This document shows positions 15,685-24,285 of a stretch of 64,000 bases of DNA, piece after piece. This stretch comes from Bryobacteraceae bacterium. Lineage in GTDB: Bacteria; Acidobacteriota; Terriglobia; Bryobacterales; Bryobacteraceae. Numbering within the stretch: position 1 is the first letter of the stretch; each line of letters begins with the position of its first letter. Below the pieces are notes generated by a model, which saw only the letters and a program-made list of their open reading frames with translations, was not told the DNA's origin and searched no databases. The stretch is taken from assembly GCA_029975915.1 (NCBI GenBank), contig JARKOC010000410.1:1-64000 (forward strand), written 5' to 3'. The position numbers were made by a program, and so were the translations under genes.

Positions 15685-17721
15685 CTACAGCAGCCTCGTA
15701 CCGGAAACAGCATCGAACAGCGCCGACATCTTCGGTGGCAAATCCAGCCGAATCGCTTTCCCGTTACGCAACTTCAGTTCCATCTTTCCGCCAGCCTTCG
15801 TGTGGAGTAGCACGAGTCCGCCGCCCGCATGGATGATGTCTCCCGTATCGACATAGATGTGAGCGCCCGCAGCACGGAAGATGCGCCTCCACTCATCGGC
15901 TGAGTTGACCGGCTCCGTAGCGAACCAGGTATTGCCTCGCCGCGCCACCGCGGCTGACTCCCCGCCGGCACCGAACTGCGGAGACCACTTCCCTCCCCCC
16001 GTTGGCCGCAGTTCACTGAGGCCCGTCGCTTCCCGGCATAGCTCAATTGAGAACCGCGACCCGTCGGTATAGCCCGGCGCTCCTTGAAAGACGACGTGCC
16101 GGCCATCTCTCATCAGTCTTTGCCGGATGAACCGGCGTTGCGCCGTCGCCAGCAGCCAGGTGTTCGCCATCACCACGACTTTGAACCTTGTGAGGTCGGC
16201 CCTTTCCAGGTCGCCGAGATGGATCGTTTCCAAGGCTGCGCCGGCTCCCCAAGCCGCCACGATAGTTTGATTCACCGCCAGAGGATCGGTCAGAGGATCA
16301 GTCCCCTGCACGCTTCCGGTGTAGTAGAAGACTTCGGTGTCGAAAACGAATAGGACGTCCGCTGCCGGCTGATAGGGCTTCTCATGATACTGGTTCAGCA
16401 CCGGCATCACACGTCCGATCTCGCTCATGAGGCGCGAGTCGTTCCACCATCCTGCCGCGTTCGCCGGTCCAAAATCGTAAAACCACAAGCCGGCGCCGCG
16501 CGTGTAGCTCACGAGCGTGTTACGGCGGATGAGGGCCGCATCCAGCGCCAGATCCGTTAGACGGAACGCCGTATCCACGTCATTTCGCCATTCCCAGGAC
16601 GGCGTCTGGTCCATCTCGTCGAGGAACAGTTTACCGTGCATCCTGACGCTTTCGACCAGACAACGGCTGATGCCAGACGCCCCGGCGCCCCGGTACGTCT
16701 CGCCATAGGCCTGGGGCGCGCTGAGGTAGTCGATGTCCGGCGAGGCCAGCACCTTCTGCAGACACAGGTGTCCGCCGGTCGCGGAGCGGTCGAACATCGA
16801 AAAGAAGTATCCATAAAACGTCCCGGTGATGATTTCCCTGGGCCAGTTCTTCTTGACGGTACGGCCGAAATGAAGGATGAGACCGGCGACGAGTTCCTGC
16901 TGCGCACGGTAATAGTCGATGACTGGCTCGCGCTTCGCCGGATCGCGGAAGATCCCATCGTCGAGCGCTTTGCGTTCTTCCACTCCGGGGATGGAGGCTG
17001 GAGCCTTCCCTTGCGACCGGCGCCAGCGGTCAAAATGCGCCTGCATCGGTGCGCTGGTATCCGGTTCGTTGCGCATGAAGCCCCAGTAGTGCCACTCGCC
17101 ATAAACGCCGCAAGCCACATGAACCCCGGCCAGCGCATCTCCTTCCGGGGTTACGGCAAGCAATCTGAGAAACTCGGCGGTCTTCTCCGTCGCCATCGCA
17201 CGCCAAGCTTCTGAAGCCAGGCTGACCCGGGGTAGCCGCCGCAAGTCGTCCATGAGAATTCTGACGGGCTGCGTCCGATCCTGCTTTTCGATGTCTCCGT
17301 TGGCATACCGGGTCCACTCCTCAGGATGTTCGTTTAGCCACCAGCGGGGCGGATTCAGATGCCAGCGCAGCACAACCGCCGCGTCCGGGCAATGATCGAG
17401 GATCCCTTGGATCTGCCGCCTCGCCAGGGTCATGTCCAGCGGTCCCGGCTTGGGCCAGACCGACTCCAGGAACAGATCCACCTGATAGAGCTTGAAGCCG
17501 GCCTTCGCGAATTGTTCGATCGCCAGCGAAGGCAGTTCATCGAAACTCCACCGCCCGCCCAAAGCATCGGTCAGCGCGTAGAAGGCCGGGAAAACGGGCT
17601 TGCCATTTATAAATAGCGCCGGCTTGTTGTTCCACACCTTGACTGCGGCAGTGACAGGCTGTTGTGGACGCAGCAGAGCAAAATCCAGCGCAGGCAAGGA
17701 GACAAATGTTCGGCGGTTCAT
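15685..17721 (-). CDS. Exported GH42-like glycoside hydrolase (clan GH-A)
   Basis: 678 aa from ATG 17721 (or 17727). The N-terminus [17 protein letters not shown] is a signal segment with an RR pair. A TIM-barrel domain (about 35-410) has likely acid/base Glu209 in [11 protein letters not shown] and nucleophile Glu369 in [13 protein letters not shown], 160 residues apart as in clan GH-A. A following domain ([20 protein letters not shown], about 480-600) resembles the GH42 trimerisation domain of class I amidotransferase fold. It probably acts on beta-galactosides; the exact substrate is not shown. The 165-bp gap to the convergent peptidase gene (15520-15684) holds nothing recognisable. Confidence 0.78.
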   Translation of the reverse strand: MNRRTFVSLPALDFALLRPQQPVTAAVKVWNNKPALFINGKPVFPAFYALTDALGGRWSFDELPSLAIEQFAKAGFKLYQVDLFLESVWPKPGPLDMTLARRQIQGILDHCPDAAVVLRWHLNPPRWWLNEHPEEWTRYANGDIEKQDRTQPVRILMDDLRRLPRVSLASEAWRAMATEKTAEFLRLLAVTPEGDALAGVHVACGVYGEWHYWGFMRNEPDTSAPMQAHFDRWRRSQGKAPASIPGVEERKALDDGIFRDPAKREPVIDYYRAQQELVAGLILHFGRTVKKNWPREIITGTFYGYFFSMFDRSATGGHLCLQKVLASPDIDYLSAPQAYGETYRGAGASGISRCLVESVRMHGKLFLDEMDQTPSWEWRNDVDTAFRLTDLALDAALIRRNTLVSYTRGAGLWFYDFGPANAAGWWNDSRLMSEIGRVMPVLNQYHEKPYQPAADVLFVFDTEVFYYTGSVQGTDPLTDPLAVNQTIVAAWGAGAALETIHLGDLERADLTRFKVVVMANTWLLATAQRRFIRQRLMRDGRHVVFQGAPGYTDGSRFSIELCREATGLSELRPTGGGKWSPQFGAGGESAAVARRGNTWFATEPVNSADEWRRIFRAAGAHIYVDTGDIIHAGGGLVLLHTKAGGKMELKLRNGKAIRLDLPPKMSALFDAVSGTRLL

Positions 17722-17878
17722 GCTCATCACATTCTGGCATGGCGCCTCACTAGCACTTTCTGTCCAGATGGGCGTCACTCCCGGCGAGCTGGCCGGAATA
17801 CATCAGCCGCTGCATGAACAGCGCGTCTACCTACGCTTGGTACAATACGGTCTCGACCCCCTCCCACTCGCCATTCAA

Positions 17879-19453
17879 ATGGGGCAGAAACGAGCCATCA
17901 TCATCGGAGCCGGTCCAGCCGGCCTTACGGCAGCTTACGAACTCGCCACCCGAACCGACATCATTCCCATCGTCGTCGAAAAGAGCGGCGTCATGGGGGG
18001 CATCTCCCGTACTGTCAACTACAAGGGCAACCGAATCGACATCGGGGGCCACCGATTCTTCTCCAAGTCCAGCCGGGTGATGGATTGGTGGCTCAAGATC
18101 CTGCCCCTGGAAGAAGGGGCCGATCCCGAAGTTGCCCTGACCTATCAAGGCCGTCAGACGACGGTCAGTCGATCCGAGGATCTCCGACCCGCCAACTCCG
18201 GCGACCGCGTGATGCTGGTCCGGCCTCGCAAGTCCCGGATCTACTACTTGCGGCGTTTCTTCACCTACCCCATCAGCCTCTCGATTGAGACCATCAGGAA
18301 CCTCGGACTCTGGCGAACGCTGAAAATCGGGGCCAGCTACTTTCGAAGCGTCTTGTTCCCAGTGAGACCGGAAGCGACTTTGGAGCAGTTCTTCATCAAT
18401 CGATTCGGGAGGGAGCTATACGCCACATTCTTCAAGTCCTACACGGAAAAGGTGTGGGGGGTGCCGTGCAGTGCGATTAGCGCCGAGTGGGGCGCGCAAC
18501 GCGTCAAAGGGTTGTCCGTCCTGGCGGCCATTACTCACGCGGCGAAAAAGGTTTTCGGTTGGGGGGAGGGAATCGGGCAATCGGGCACTGAGACCTCGCT
18601 CATCGAAAGATTCCTCTATCCGAAGTTCGGCCCGGGCCAGATGTGGGAAGAGGTCGCCAGGCTTGTGGTCGAACGAGGCGGCAAGATTCTCACCAATTGC
18701 ACGTTTGAACGCATCATCGCGGAGGGTGAGAGGATCAGGGCCATCGAGGCTTCGGGTCCGGACGGCCGCATCACCCTTGAAGGCGACTACTTCTTTTCAA
18801 CCGCCCCGGTGAAGGAACTCATGCAGGCATTCAATCCGCCGCCTCCACGGCAGGTTTTGGAGGTGTCCGAGGGCTTGGTCTACCGGGACTTCATCACCGT
18901 GGGACTGCTGGTTAATGGACTTCGGATACAAGACACGCCCCGTGAAGGCAACAGCCTCATCCGCGACAACTGGATTTATATCCAGGAGCCGGACGTTCGC
19001 TTGGGCCGTTTGCAGGTTTTCAACAACTGGAGTCCGTTCTTGATCGCCGACCCCGGCAAGGTCTGGCTGGGACTGGAGTATTTCTGCAACGAAGGCGACG
19101 ATCTCTGGCAATTGCCCGACGAGCGAATGGCGGAGTTCGCGGTGGAGGAATTGAGCCGGATCGGCATCATCGACCGGGCTGAAGTCATTGACTCCACCGT
19201 GATCCGCATGGAGAAAACCTACCCGGCCTATTTTGGCACTTACCCCAGGTTCGGAGTAATTCGGGAGTACGTGGACCGTTTCGACAACCTGGTGTTGATT
19301 GGCCGCAACGGGATGCACCGGTACAACAACCAGGACCATTCGATGCTGACCGCAATGATGGCCGTGGATGGCATCATAGCGGGAGCGTGGAACCGGAACG
19401 CATTGTGGGACGTGAACACGGAAAGCGACTACCACGAGCAGCGCAGCGCATGA
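17879..19453 (+). CDS. FAD-dependent UDP-galactopyranose-mutase/amine-oxidase-like protein
   Basis: 524 aa from ATG 17879; the longer open frame upstream runs antisense through the hydrolase gene and is not coding. A Rossmann FAD-binding motif opens the protein ([17 protein letters not shown], 7-23), then [20 protein letters not shown] and [20 protein letters not shown], and a C-terminal FAD contact region ([20 protein letters not shown]). These features are shared by flavoproteins of polysaccharide loci related to UDP-galactopyranose mutase and HemY-like oxidases. A TACAAT hexamer at 17841-17846 is a possible -10. The neighbouring membrane glycosyltransferase-like genes support a glycan-modifying role (inference). 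Confidence 0.75.
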   Translation: MGQKRAIIIGAGPAGLTAAYELATRTDIIPIVVEKSGVMGGISRTVNYKGNRIDIGGHRFFSKSSRVMDWWLKILPLEEGADPEVALTYQGRQTTVSRSEDLRPANSGDRVMLVRPRKSRIYYLRRFFTYPISLSIETIRNLGLWRTLKIGASYFRSVLFPVRPEATLEQFFINRFGRELYATFFKSYTEKVWGVPCSAISAEWGAQRVKGLSVLAAITHAAKKVFGWGEGIGQSGTETSLIERFLYPKFGPGQMWEEVARLVVERGGKILTNCTFERIIAEGERIRAIEASGPDGRITLEGDYFFSTAPVKELMQAFNPPPPRQVLEVSEGLVYRDFITVGLLVNGLRIQDTPREGNSLIRDNWIYIQEPDVRLGRLQVFNNWSPFLIADPGKVWLGLEYFCNEGDDLWQLPDERMAEFAVEELSRIGIIDRAEVIDSTVIRMEKTYPAYFGTYPRFGVIREYVDRFDNLVLIGRNGMHRYNNQDHSMLTAMMAVDGIIAGAWNRNALWDVNTESDYHEQRSA

Positions 19454-19514
19454 TTGACGGCCGGGCCTTTCCGCCTTGACACGGATTTGCCTGAGTTGCT
19501 GTAATTGCACCTGC

Positions 19515-21269
19515 ATGTCCTCGCCGATGACCGCGAAACCCGGGCCTGGCGGGCACGGCGATCAGAACGGAGTTGAGCGAGGCGGACTTGCAAAAGCAGC
19601 CGCCGGCTTGATCTTCCGCATCCCATTCTGGTGCCTCATCTGCCTGTTGGCCGCCGGGATTCATTCCTGGTCTCATGCCCACGCCATGAACCCTGATGGA
19701 TTGGTCTATCTGGACATGGCCACCGAGGCTTTGCGGGACGGTGCTTCCAACTTGATTAACGGTCTCTGGAGTCCGGCCTTTCCCGCGCTCATGGCGCTGG
19801 CGCTCTCAGTAATCAGCCCTGGCCCTGCGATGGAGTTCCCAGTCGCCCATGGCGTCAACTTCCTCGCCTATTGCCTGGCACTGCTTTGTTTTGTCTATCT
19901 GATCAAGTCGTGGCGCCTGGCGGATGGAGGCGGCAAGGCGGCATCCGGACCATCCTATGAGACCCCGTTCGGTTTTGGGGTGTTTCTTTGGTTCACGATC
20001 CAGTTTATCGGCCTCAAATATGTAACGCCGGATCTGCTCATGGCCGGGGCCGTCTTTCTCGCCGCTGGGATTTGCTGCCGGATACATGAGGGGGAGACAG
20101 GCGTTTTTCGGTTTGTGCAACTGGGAGTTGTCCTGGGTGTTGGCTATTACATTAAGGCGCCTATGCTTCCGATGGGCGCGCTGCTGCTTGCGTCGTTGTT
20201 AGCCTGGCCTCCTGATCCGGGCTTCCGCCGCCGGCGGCTGCTGCTGGCCGTTGGAGTTTTCCTGGCGGTTTCGATGCCACTCATTGTCCTGATGAGTGTC
20301 CATCTTGGCCGGCCGAGCCTGGGCGAATCAGGGCGGCTCAATTATGCCTGGCATGTCAATGGACTCAAGCAGATGGCATGGACCGGCGGCGGCGATGGAT
20401 CATTGGGCGCGCCCAACCATCCGCCGCGGACCATTCTCGAGAAACCATTGGTGCTGGAATTCGCCACGCCGGTGAAAGGCACATATCCGCTTTGGTACGA
20501 CCCTTCCTATTGGTATGAGGGCGCCAGGATCCGCTTCTTACCCTCTGAGCAGGTTCGTGCGTTGATGCGGAGCGCGTCGGAATTCTGGTGGGCGTCTCAA
20601 CTGCAAGCGCCATTGATCGCCGGCTTACTTGTGATGCTGTTGATGAGCCGGCGGCGAACGGCGGAAGGCCCCGGAAGGCTCGGTTTGGTATTGACCGGAT
20701 GGGCCTTCGCGGCCTGTCTCATCTTCGCGATGGTTCACGTTGAGTTCAGGTACATCGCAGCCTTCTTTGTCCCAGCCTGGCTTGCTGTCTACCGCTGGAC
20801 CGGAAAGGGCCTGGAGGACAATGCGCGGGCGGCGGTCATGCTCAGCGTGGCGCTGGTGATGACAATCCAGGTGGCCGCCGATTTGCCGGGGCTCGCATCG
20901 CAAGCGCTTTCCAGGAGCCGCAATGCATCTCTTCCCAGTTACATAAGTGTGGCCGAAGGACTCCGGTCCGCAGGCGTGAAGCAGGGCGACCGTCTGGCCA
21001 CGGTGGACTTGGCCCTGGACGCTTTTTATGCGCGATATAACGGCTCGCGAATCGTGGCCCATGTGTTTCCTCCGAAGGATGGAGAAGGGCTGACCCCTGA
21101 GGACTGGGCCGGAGTAAGGAAAAGTCTTCACGACATTGGGGTTACGGCATTGGTGGCCAAGAAGCGCCCCCCTGGCGCGATGTCCGGAGAGTGGAGCGAC
21201 TTGCCGGCAGCAGGAGTTGACCATTACTCGGTCATGCTGATTGAGCCGCCCGGTTCGGGGACTCCCTAA
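19515..21269 (+). CDS. Polytopic membrane protein of ArnT/PMT (GT39/GT83-like) architecture
   Basis: 584 aa from ATG 19515. About ten hydrophobic segments are visible between residues 35 and 465, followed by a soluble C-terminal region (about 470-584). The first loop contains HAMNPDGLVYLDMA, in the position of the acidic DGxxY-type loop seen in lipid-linked sugar transferases of the GT-C fold. The protein probably moves a sugar from a polyprenyl-phosphate donor on the outer face of the cytoplasmic membrane. It follows the FAD protein by 61 bp on the same strand and is convergent with a second membrane protein of similar type. Family-level assignment only. Confidence 0.6.
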   Translation: MSSPMTAKPGPGGHGDQNGVERGGLAKAAAGLIFRIPFWCLICLLAAGIHSWSHAHAMNPDGLVYLDMATEALRDGASNLINGLWSPAFPALMALALSVISPGPAMEFPVAHGVNFLAYCLALLCFVYLIKSWRLADGGGKAASGPSYETPFGFGVFLWFTIQFIGLKYVTPDLLMAGAVFLAAGICCRIHEGETGVFRFVQLGVVLGVGYYIKAPMLPMGALLLASLLAWPPDPGFRRRRLLLAVGVFLAVSMPLIVLMSVHLGRPSLGESGRLNYAWHVNGLKQMAWTGGGDGSLGAPNHPPRTILEKPLVLEFATPVKGTYPLWYDPSYWYEGARIRFLPSEQVRALMRSASEFWWASQLQAPLIAGLLVMLLMSRRRTAEGPGRLGLVLTGWAFAACLIFAMVHVEFRYIAAFFVPAWLAVYRWTGKGLEDNARAAVMLSVALVMTIQVAADLPGLASQALSRSRNASLPSYISVAEGLRSAGVKQGDRLATVDLALDAFYARYNGSRIVAHVFPPKDGEGLTPEDWAGVRKSLHDIGVTALVAKKRPPGAMSGEWSDLPAAGVDHYSVMLIEPPGSGTP

Positions 21270-21287
21270 GTGAACCACCACTTGGCT

Positions 21288-22634
21288 TCATTGGAAATCC
21301 GCGCCTGAATCATCGACGCGGCGGGTGAAGATCCGCAGTAGGCGCTTTAATCCCTCGGCCATCGGCAGACCACCCAAAAGAAAAGTCATCCACATGATCG
21401 GGTGCCGGTAGCGGTCCTCATATTGAACCATGTAGTAGACGGCCGGATACAGTATGAGCCAAATGCTGAGAATCACCGCGCTGAGGCGGTCGCGACGCCA
21501 TGCCAACCACAAACCGGCCAGGCTCAGCAAAGTCATGAGGTAGATGGCCAGCCGCTCTGACCGTCGCCCTGGCTCCATCGCGCCGGCGAGGAATCCGGGT
21601 TCGTCGTGGGGAAACCAAAATGCCTCAGCCCGTTGCAGGGCAAAGCCGGCGAACTTGCGGGGATTGTGGCCGATCCAAGCGCAAGCTTCATCGAGACGCC
21701 GGCTGTTGTAGGCGGCTTCGCCCTCGATGAGCACTCTCGCCGCTTCGATTTCGCTTCCGTTCGGGTGGACCTTCTGGAAACAACCGGTCTCATGATTCGC
21801 TACTAGGCCAAACGAGGCGCAGTCGTTGTTGCTGATAGCAAGTTCCAGCCCGAAATTACCGCGGATGGGCACGAAGCGGTCAAAGAGGAGGTAATTGCGT
21901 ACCATCCACGGCGAAATGAGAATGGCCGGCAATAGGACAAGAAGCACGCCTGGAAAACAGAATAGGGCGCGTTTCCATTTCCATGCCAGCCACCCAATCC
22001 AGAAGAGGAAGACCGGGAGACAGGACGGGTTGAGAAGCAAGAGGAGAGCGATGATGAACGCGGCCGCCAGGACCGTTGCTTTCGAAGTCCGTCCAGGCGC
22101 TAATAGTCGCCGGAAAAGAACGGTCGAGGCTGCAATTAGGAGCCCCGCATAGGAGGCCTCCCAGTTTGGAAACAATGACAACTCACCCACGATCCAAACG
22201 ATTGCACCTGCCAGCCCAGGCCCGTTCCCGAATCCCAGCTTCGCGCTGAAGTAAGGGAGAAGACCCAAGAGGGCAGAAGCAGCAAGCGCTGCAGCAACAT
22301 GAGACGCGAAAGCGCCAGCGGTGTGGGCGCCGAAGAGCCAAGTCAGCAAGGCCAGCATCGCAGGATACGCAGGCGCGAGGTGAGTTGATGGCCCCGTCGG
22401 ATGCGGCACAAAGGGATTGGCAAACTCAGCGTGCTCACGCAGGTTGTGAGCCAGATTCCAGGTTTCGGGGCCAACCGGGGTGGCAGTCAAGGCTCCGAAG
22501 GAAGGCCAGTATCTGAGTAGACTGGCGCAAAATAGAGCGAGCCCTGCAAGCAGCCATACCCGAGCGAATCCCGCTGAGCCGATCGGGAGAAGCCGCAAGG
22601 GTCGCCGAGGAATTTGCGATTCAGCGAGTTTCAT
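21288..22634 (-). CDS. Polytopic membrane glycosyltransferase-like protein
   Basis: 448 aa from ATG 22634. About nine to ten transmembrane segments (for example VWLLAGLALFCASLL near 27-41 and LAAAFIIALLLLLNPSCLPV) with a first extracytoplasmic loop TPVGPETWNLAHNLREHAEF, a conserved SPWMVRNYLLF segment typical of GT-C/PMT-like proteins and a periplasmic central loop containing NNDCASFGLVANHE. SPWxxRNY is common in acidobacterial and planctomycete sugar transferases. It is transcribed after the O-antigen-ligase-like gene with a 116-bp gap. No clear ribosome-binding site; start uncertain. Confidence 0.65.
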   Translation of the reverse strand: MKLAESQIPRRPLRLLPIGSAGFARVWLLAGLALFCASLLRYWPSFGALTATPVGPETWNLAHNLREHAEFANPFVPHPTGPSTHLAPAYPAMLALLTWLFGAHTAGAFASHVAAALAASALLGLLPYFSAKLGFGNGPGLAGAIVWIVGELSLFPNWEASYAGLLIAASTVLFRRLLAPGRTSKATVLAAAFIIALLLLLNPSCLPVFLFWIGWLAWKWKRALFCFPGVLLVLLPAILISPWMVRNYLLFDRFVPIRGNFGLELAISNNDCASFGLVANHETGCFQKVHPNGSEIEAARVLIEGEAAYNSRRLDEACAWIGHNPRKFAGFALQRAEAFWFPHDEPGFLAGAMEPGRRSERLAIYLMTLLSLAGLWLAWRRDRLSAVILSIWLILYPAVYYMVQYEDRYRHPIMWMTFLLGGLPMAEGLKRLLRIFTRRVDDSGADFQ

Positions 22635-22750
22635 CTGGAAACCGCGGGCAATTATGGCAGCAGTGTGCGAGGCATAAATCCCGAGGTGAACCTGCAATAT
22701 AACGGTACGCCAATTGAACCGTCAATGGTGGCGGGAGAATTCGGGCCGGT

Positions 22751-24148
22751 TCAGATTCTCAGGCGCGAGCGAAGCCGGCGCCCCGCCCCTGGCCGCTTCC
22801 AGGCTGGGGTCTCGGATGTGACCGGCGTTACCCCAGCAGTTGGTTTTGCCGGCGCCGGGCTGGTGGATTGGAGGGTTGGGGACTCTGTCCGTTCAGCCTT
22901 AGCGGTCTCCGAGAGGAACGCTCCGCGGACGTTCATCTGATAGACCGTCGCCGCGGTCAGCATCAGCATGTACGGGAAGTCGTAGGCGACGCGCGACAGA
23001 AAAACGGAGCCGATTGAGTATCCGGAAAGTGAAATCCAGAGAGCGTCGCACCACCCGGCCACCTCCGGGTCGAACGACCTGAGTCTTCGGGCGTGTTTGC
23101 GCAACCAGAAGATGCTTCCGAAAAGTAAAGCAGCGTAGCTGATCAATGCCGGGTATCCCGAGTCAGCGAGGATTTGGAGATAAGTGTTGTGGACGACCAG
23201 ATTTGAGTGGCTAAAGCTCTCTCTGATGTAGCTGCCGGCGACCAGCCTGTAGTTGTCGCCGCCAAAACCGACACCAAAAAGCGGGTAGTGCTGGCTGACC
23301 CGGAATGCGGCTTTCCAGAAGGCGAGGCGGCCAGCGGCAGACTCGTCTTGCTCGTAGTTGGAAAGCGTCGACATCCGCTTTACGAGCGAATCGCGTACCA
23401 GCCAAACGCCAGGCAGTGAGAGAACCGCAATTACCACGAAGGTGGCGGCGCGGTGCTTCGACCTCCAGGCGAGCAGTAGAAGCACCGCCGACAACGAGAG
23501 AATCCCGCCACGGGAATGGCACATGGCCACGGCCGCCAGGGTGGTGAACAAGAGAAGACCGAAGAACAACCTTAACGGAAGATACGTGCACAGACGGATC
23601 GAATACCACAGCAAAGGGGTGGATGTAACAAGCGCCAGCGCCATCAAGTTGTTGTCGTTCAACATGCCGCCGTAGCCTTGCACGAATGTCACGCCCCCAG
23701 AAATGATTCCGTAGATGCCCAGCTTGGCGCCCAAGAGGCCGACCGACCCGCCAAGGACGAGCAGAAGAATCCGAAAGTCAATCTTTGAACGGATGAGGAG
23801 TGGGATCAGTAGGACAATTACGCTGAATGTCGCGAAATAAGTGTAAGTGGGGAAGCACAACGCGGTCCGTTGTGCTGTGAGCACGGACAACCCGCTCCAG
23901 GCCTGATAGACCAGGAAGAGCCAGATGAAAGGGTTGCTGACGAGTTCGATCGCTCTCGGGGCGGCGCGGAAGGAACTCAGTAGAGTGACGACCGCCAGCA
24001 TCATTGAGTAGGGACGTCCCGCCGAGAAAGCTAGGATGTCAGGCCGGAACAGGGAGAACCAGAGGTATCCGAAGAGGCCGAGTTTGGGCGAGAACAACGC
24101 CGCCACGATGAGAACCGCCACCACTACCATGAGCAGCGCATCACGCAT
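22751..24148 (-). CDS. O-antigen-ligase-like (Wzy/WaaL) membrane protein with DUF5935-type N-terminus
   Basis: 465 aa, 10-12 hydrophobic segments. The N-terminus (MRDALLMVVVAVLIVAALFS, then LFGYLWFSLFRPDIL) resembles the DUF5935 domain of exosortase-A-associated O-glycosylation ligases. The Wzy_C ligase core follows, with MCHSRGGILSLSAVL (the conserved Arg near 220) and the large periplasmic loop with VVHNTYLQILADSGYPALI. It should join a lipid-linked glycan to another acceptor, either polysaccharide or a secreted protein. Immediately upstream on the same strand is an operon of secreted modular proteins, plausible acceptors (inference). No exosortase or PEP-CTERM tail was seen in the window. 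The 137 bp 5' of it (24149-24285) hold no gene. Confidence 0.78.
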   Translation of the reverse strand: MRDALLMVVVAVLIVAALFSPKLGLFGYLWFSLFRPDILAFSAGRPYSMMLAVVTLLSSFRAAPRAIELVSNPFIWLFLVYQAWSGLSVLTAQRTALCFPTYTYFATFSVIVLLIPLLIRSKIDFRILLLVLGGSVGLLGAKLGIYGIISGGVTFVQGYGGMLNDNNLMALALVTSTPLLWYSIRLCTYLPLRLFFGLLLFTTLAAVAMCHSRGGILSLSAVLLLLAWRSKHRAATFVVIAVLSLPGVWLVRDSLVKRMSTLSNYEQDESAAGRLAFWKAAFRVSQHYPLFGVGFGGDNYRLVAGSYIRESFSHSNLVVHNTYLQILADSGYPALISYAALLFGSIFWLRKHARRLRSFDPEVAGWCDALWISLSGYSIGSVFLSRVAYDFPYMLMLTAATVYQMNVRGAFLSETAKAERTESPTLQSTSPAPAKPTAGVTPVTSETPAWKRPGAGRRLRSRLRI

Positions 24149-24285
24149 GTTTGGTTCTCATCTCCGAAAGCATCGAATCAAGCCGGGCCTTGGCGTTCGT
24201 CCACATTATCTCACTGCGGTTTCAGAATCCGTCCGAGTGAGTGGCGCCTCTGCATGCGCTCCGCTGTCTGAAACAGCACTTGGGT

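Noticed and set aside
17600..17878. Longer 5' extension of the FAD-protein frame
   Set aside because: The extension runs antisense through the GH42-like gene start, and the protein's FAD-binding motif begins directly at the ATG 17879.
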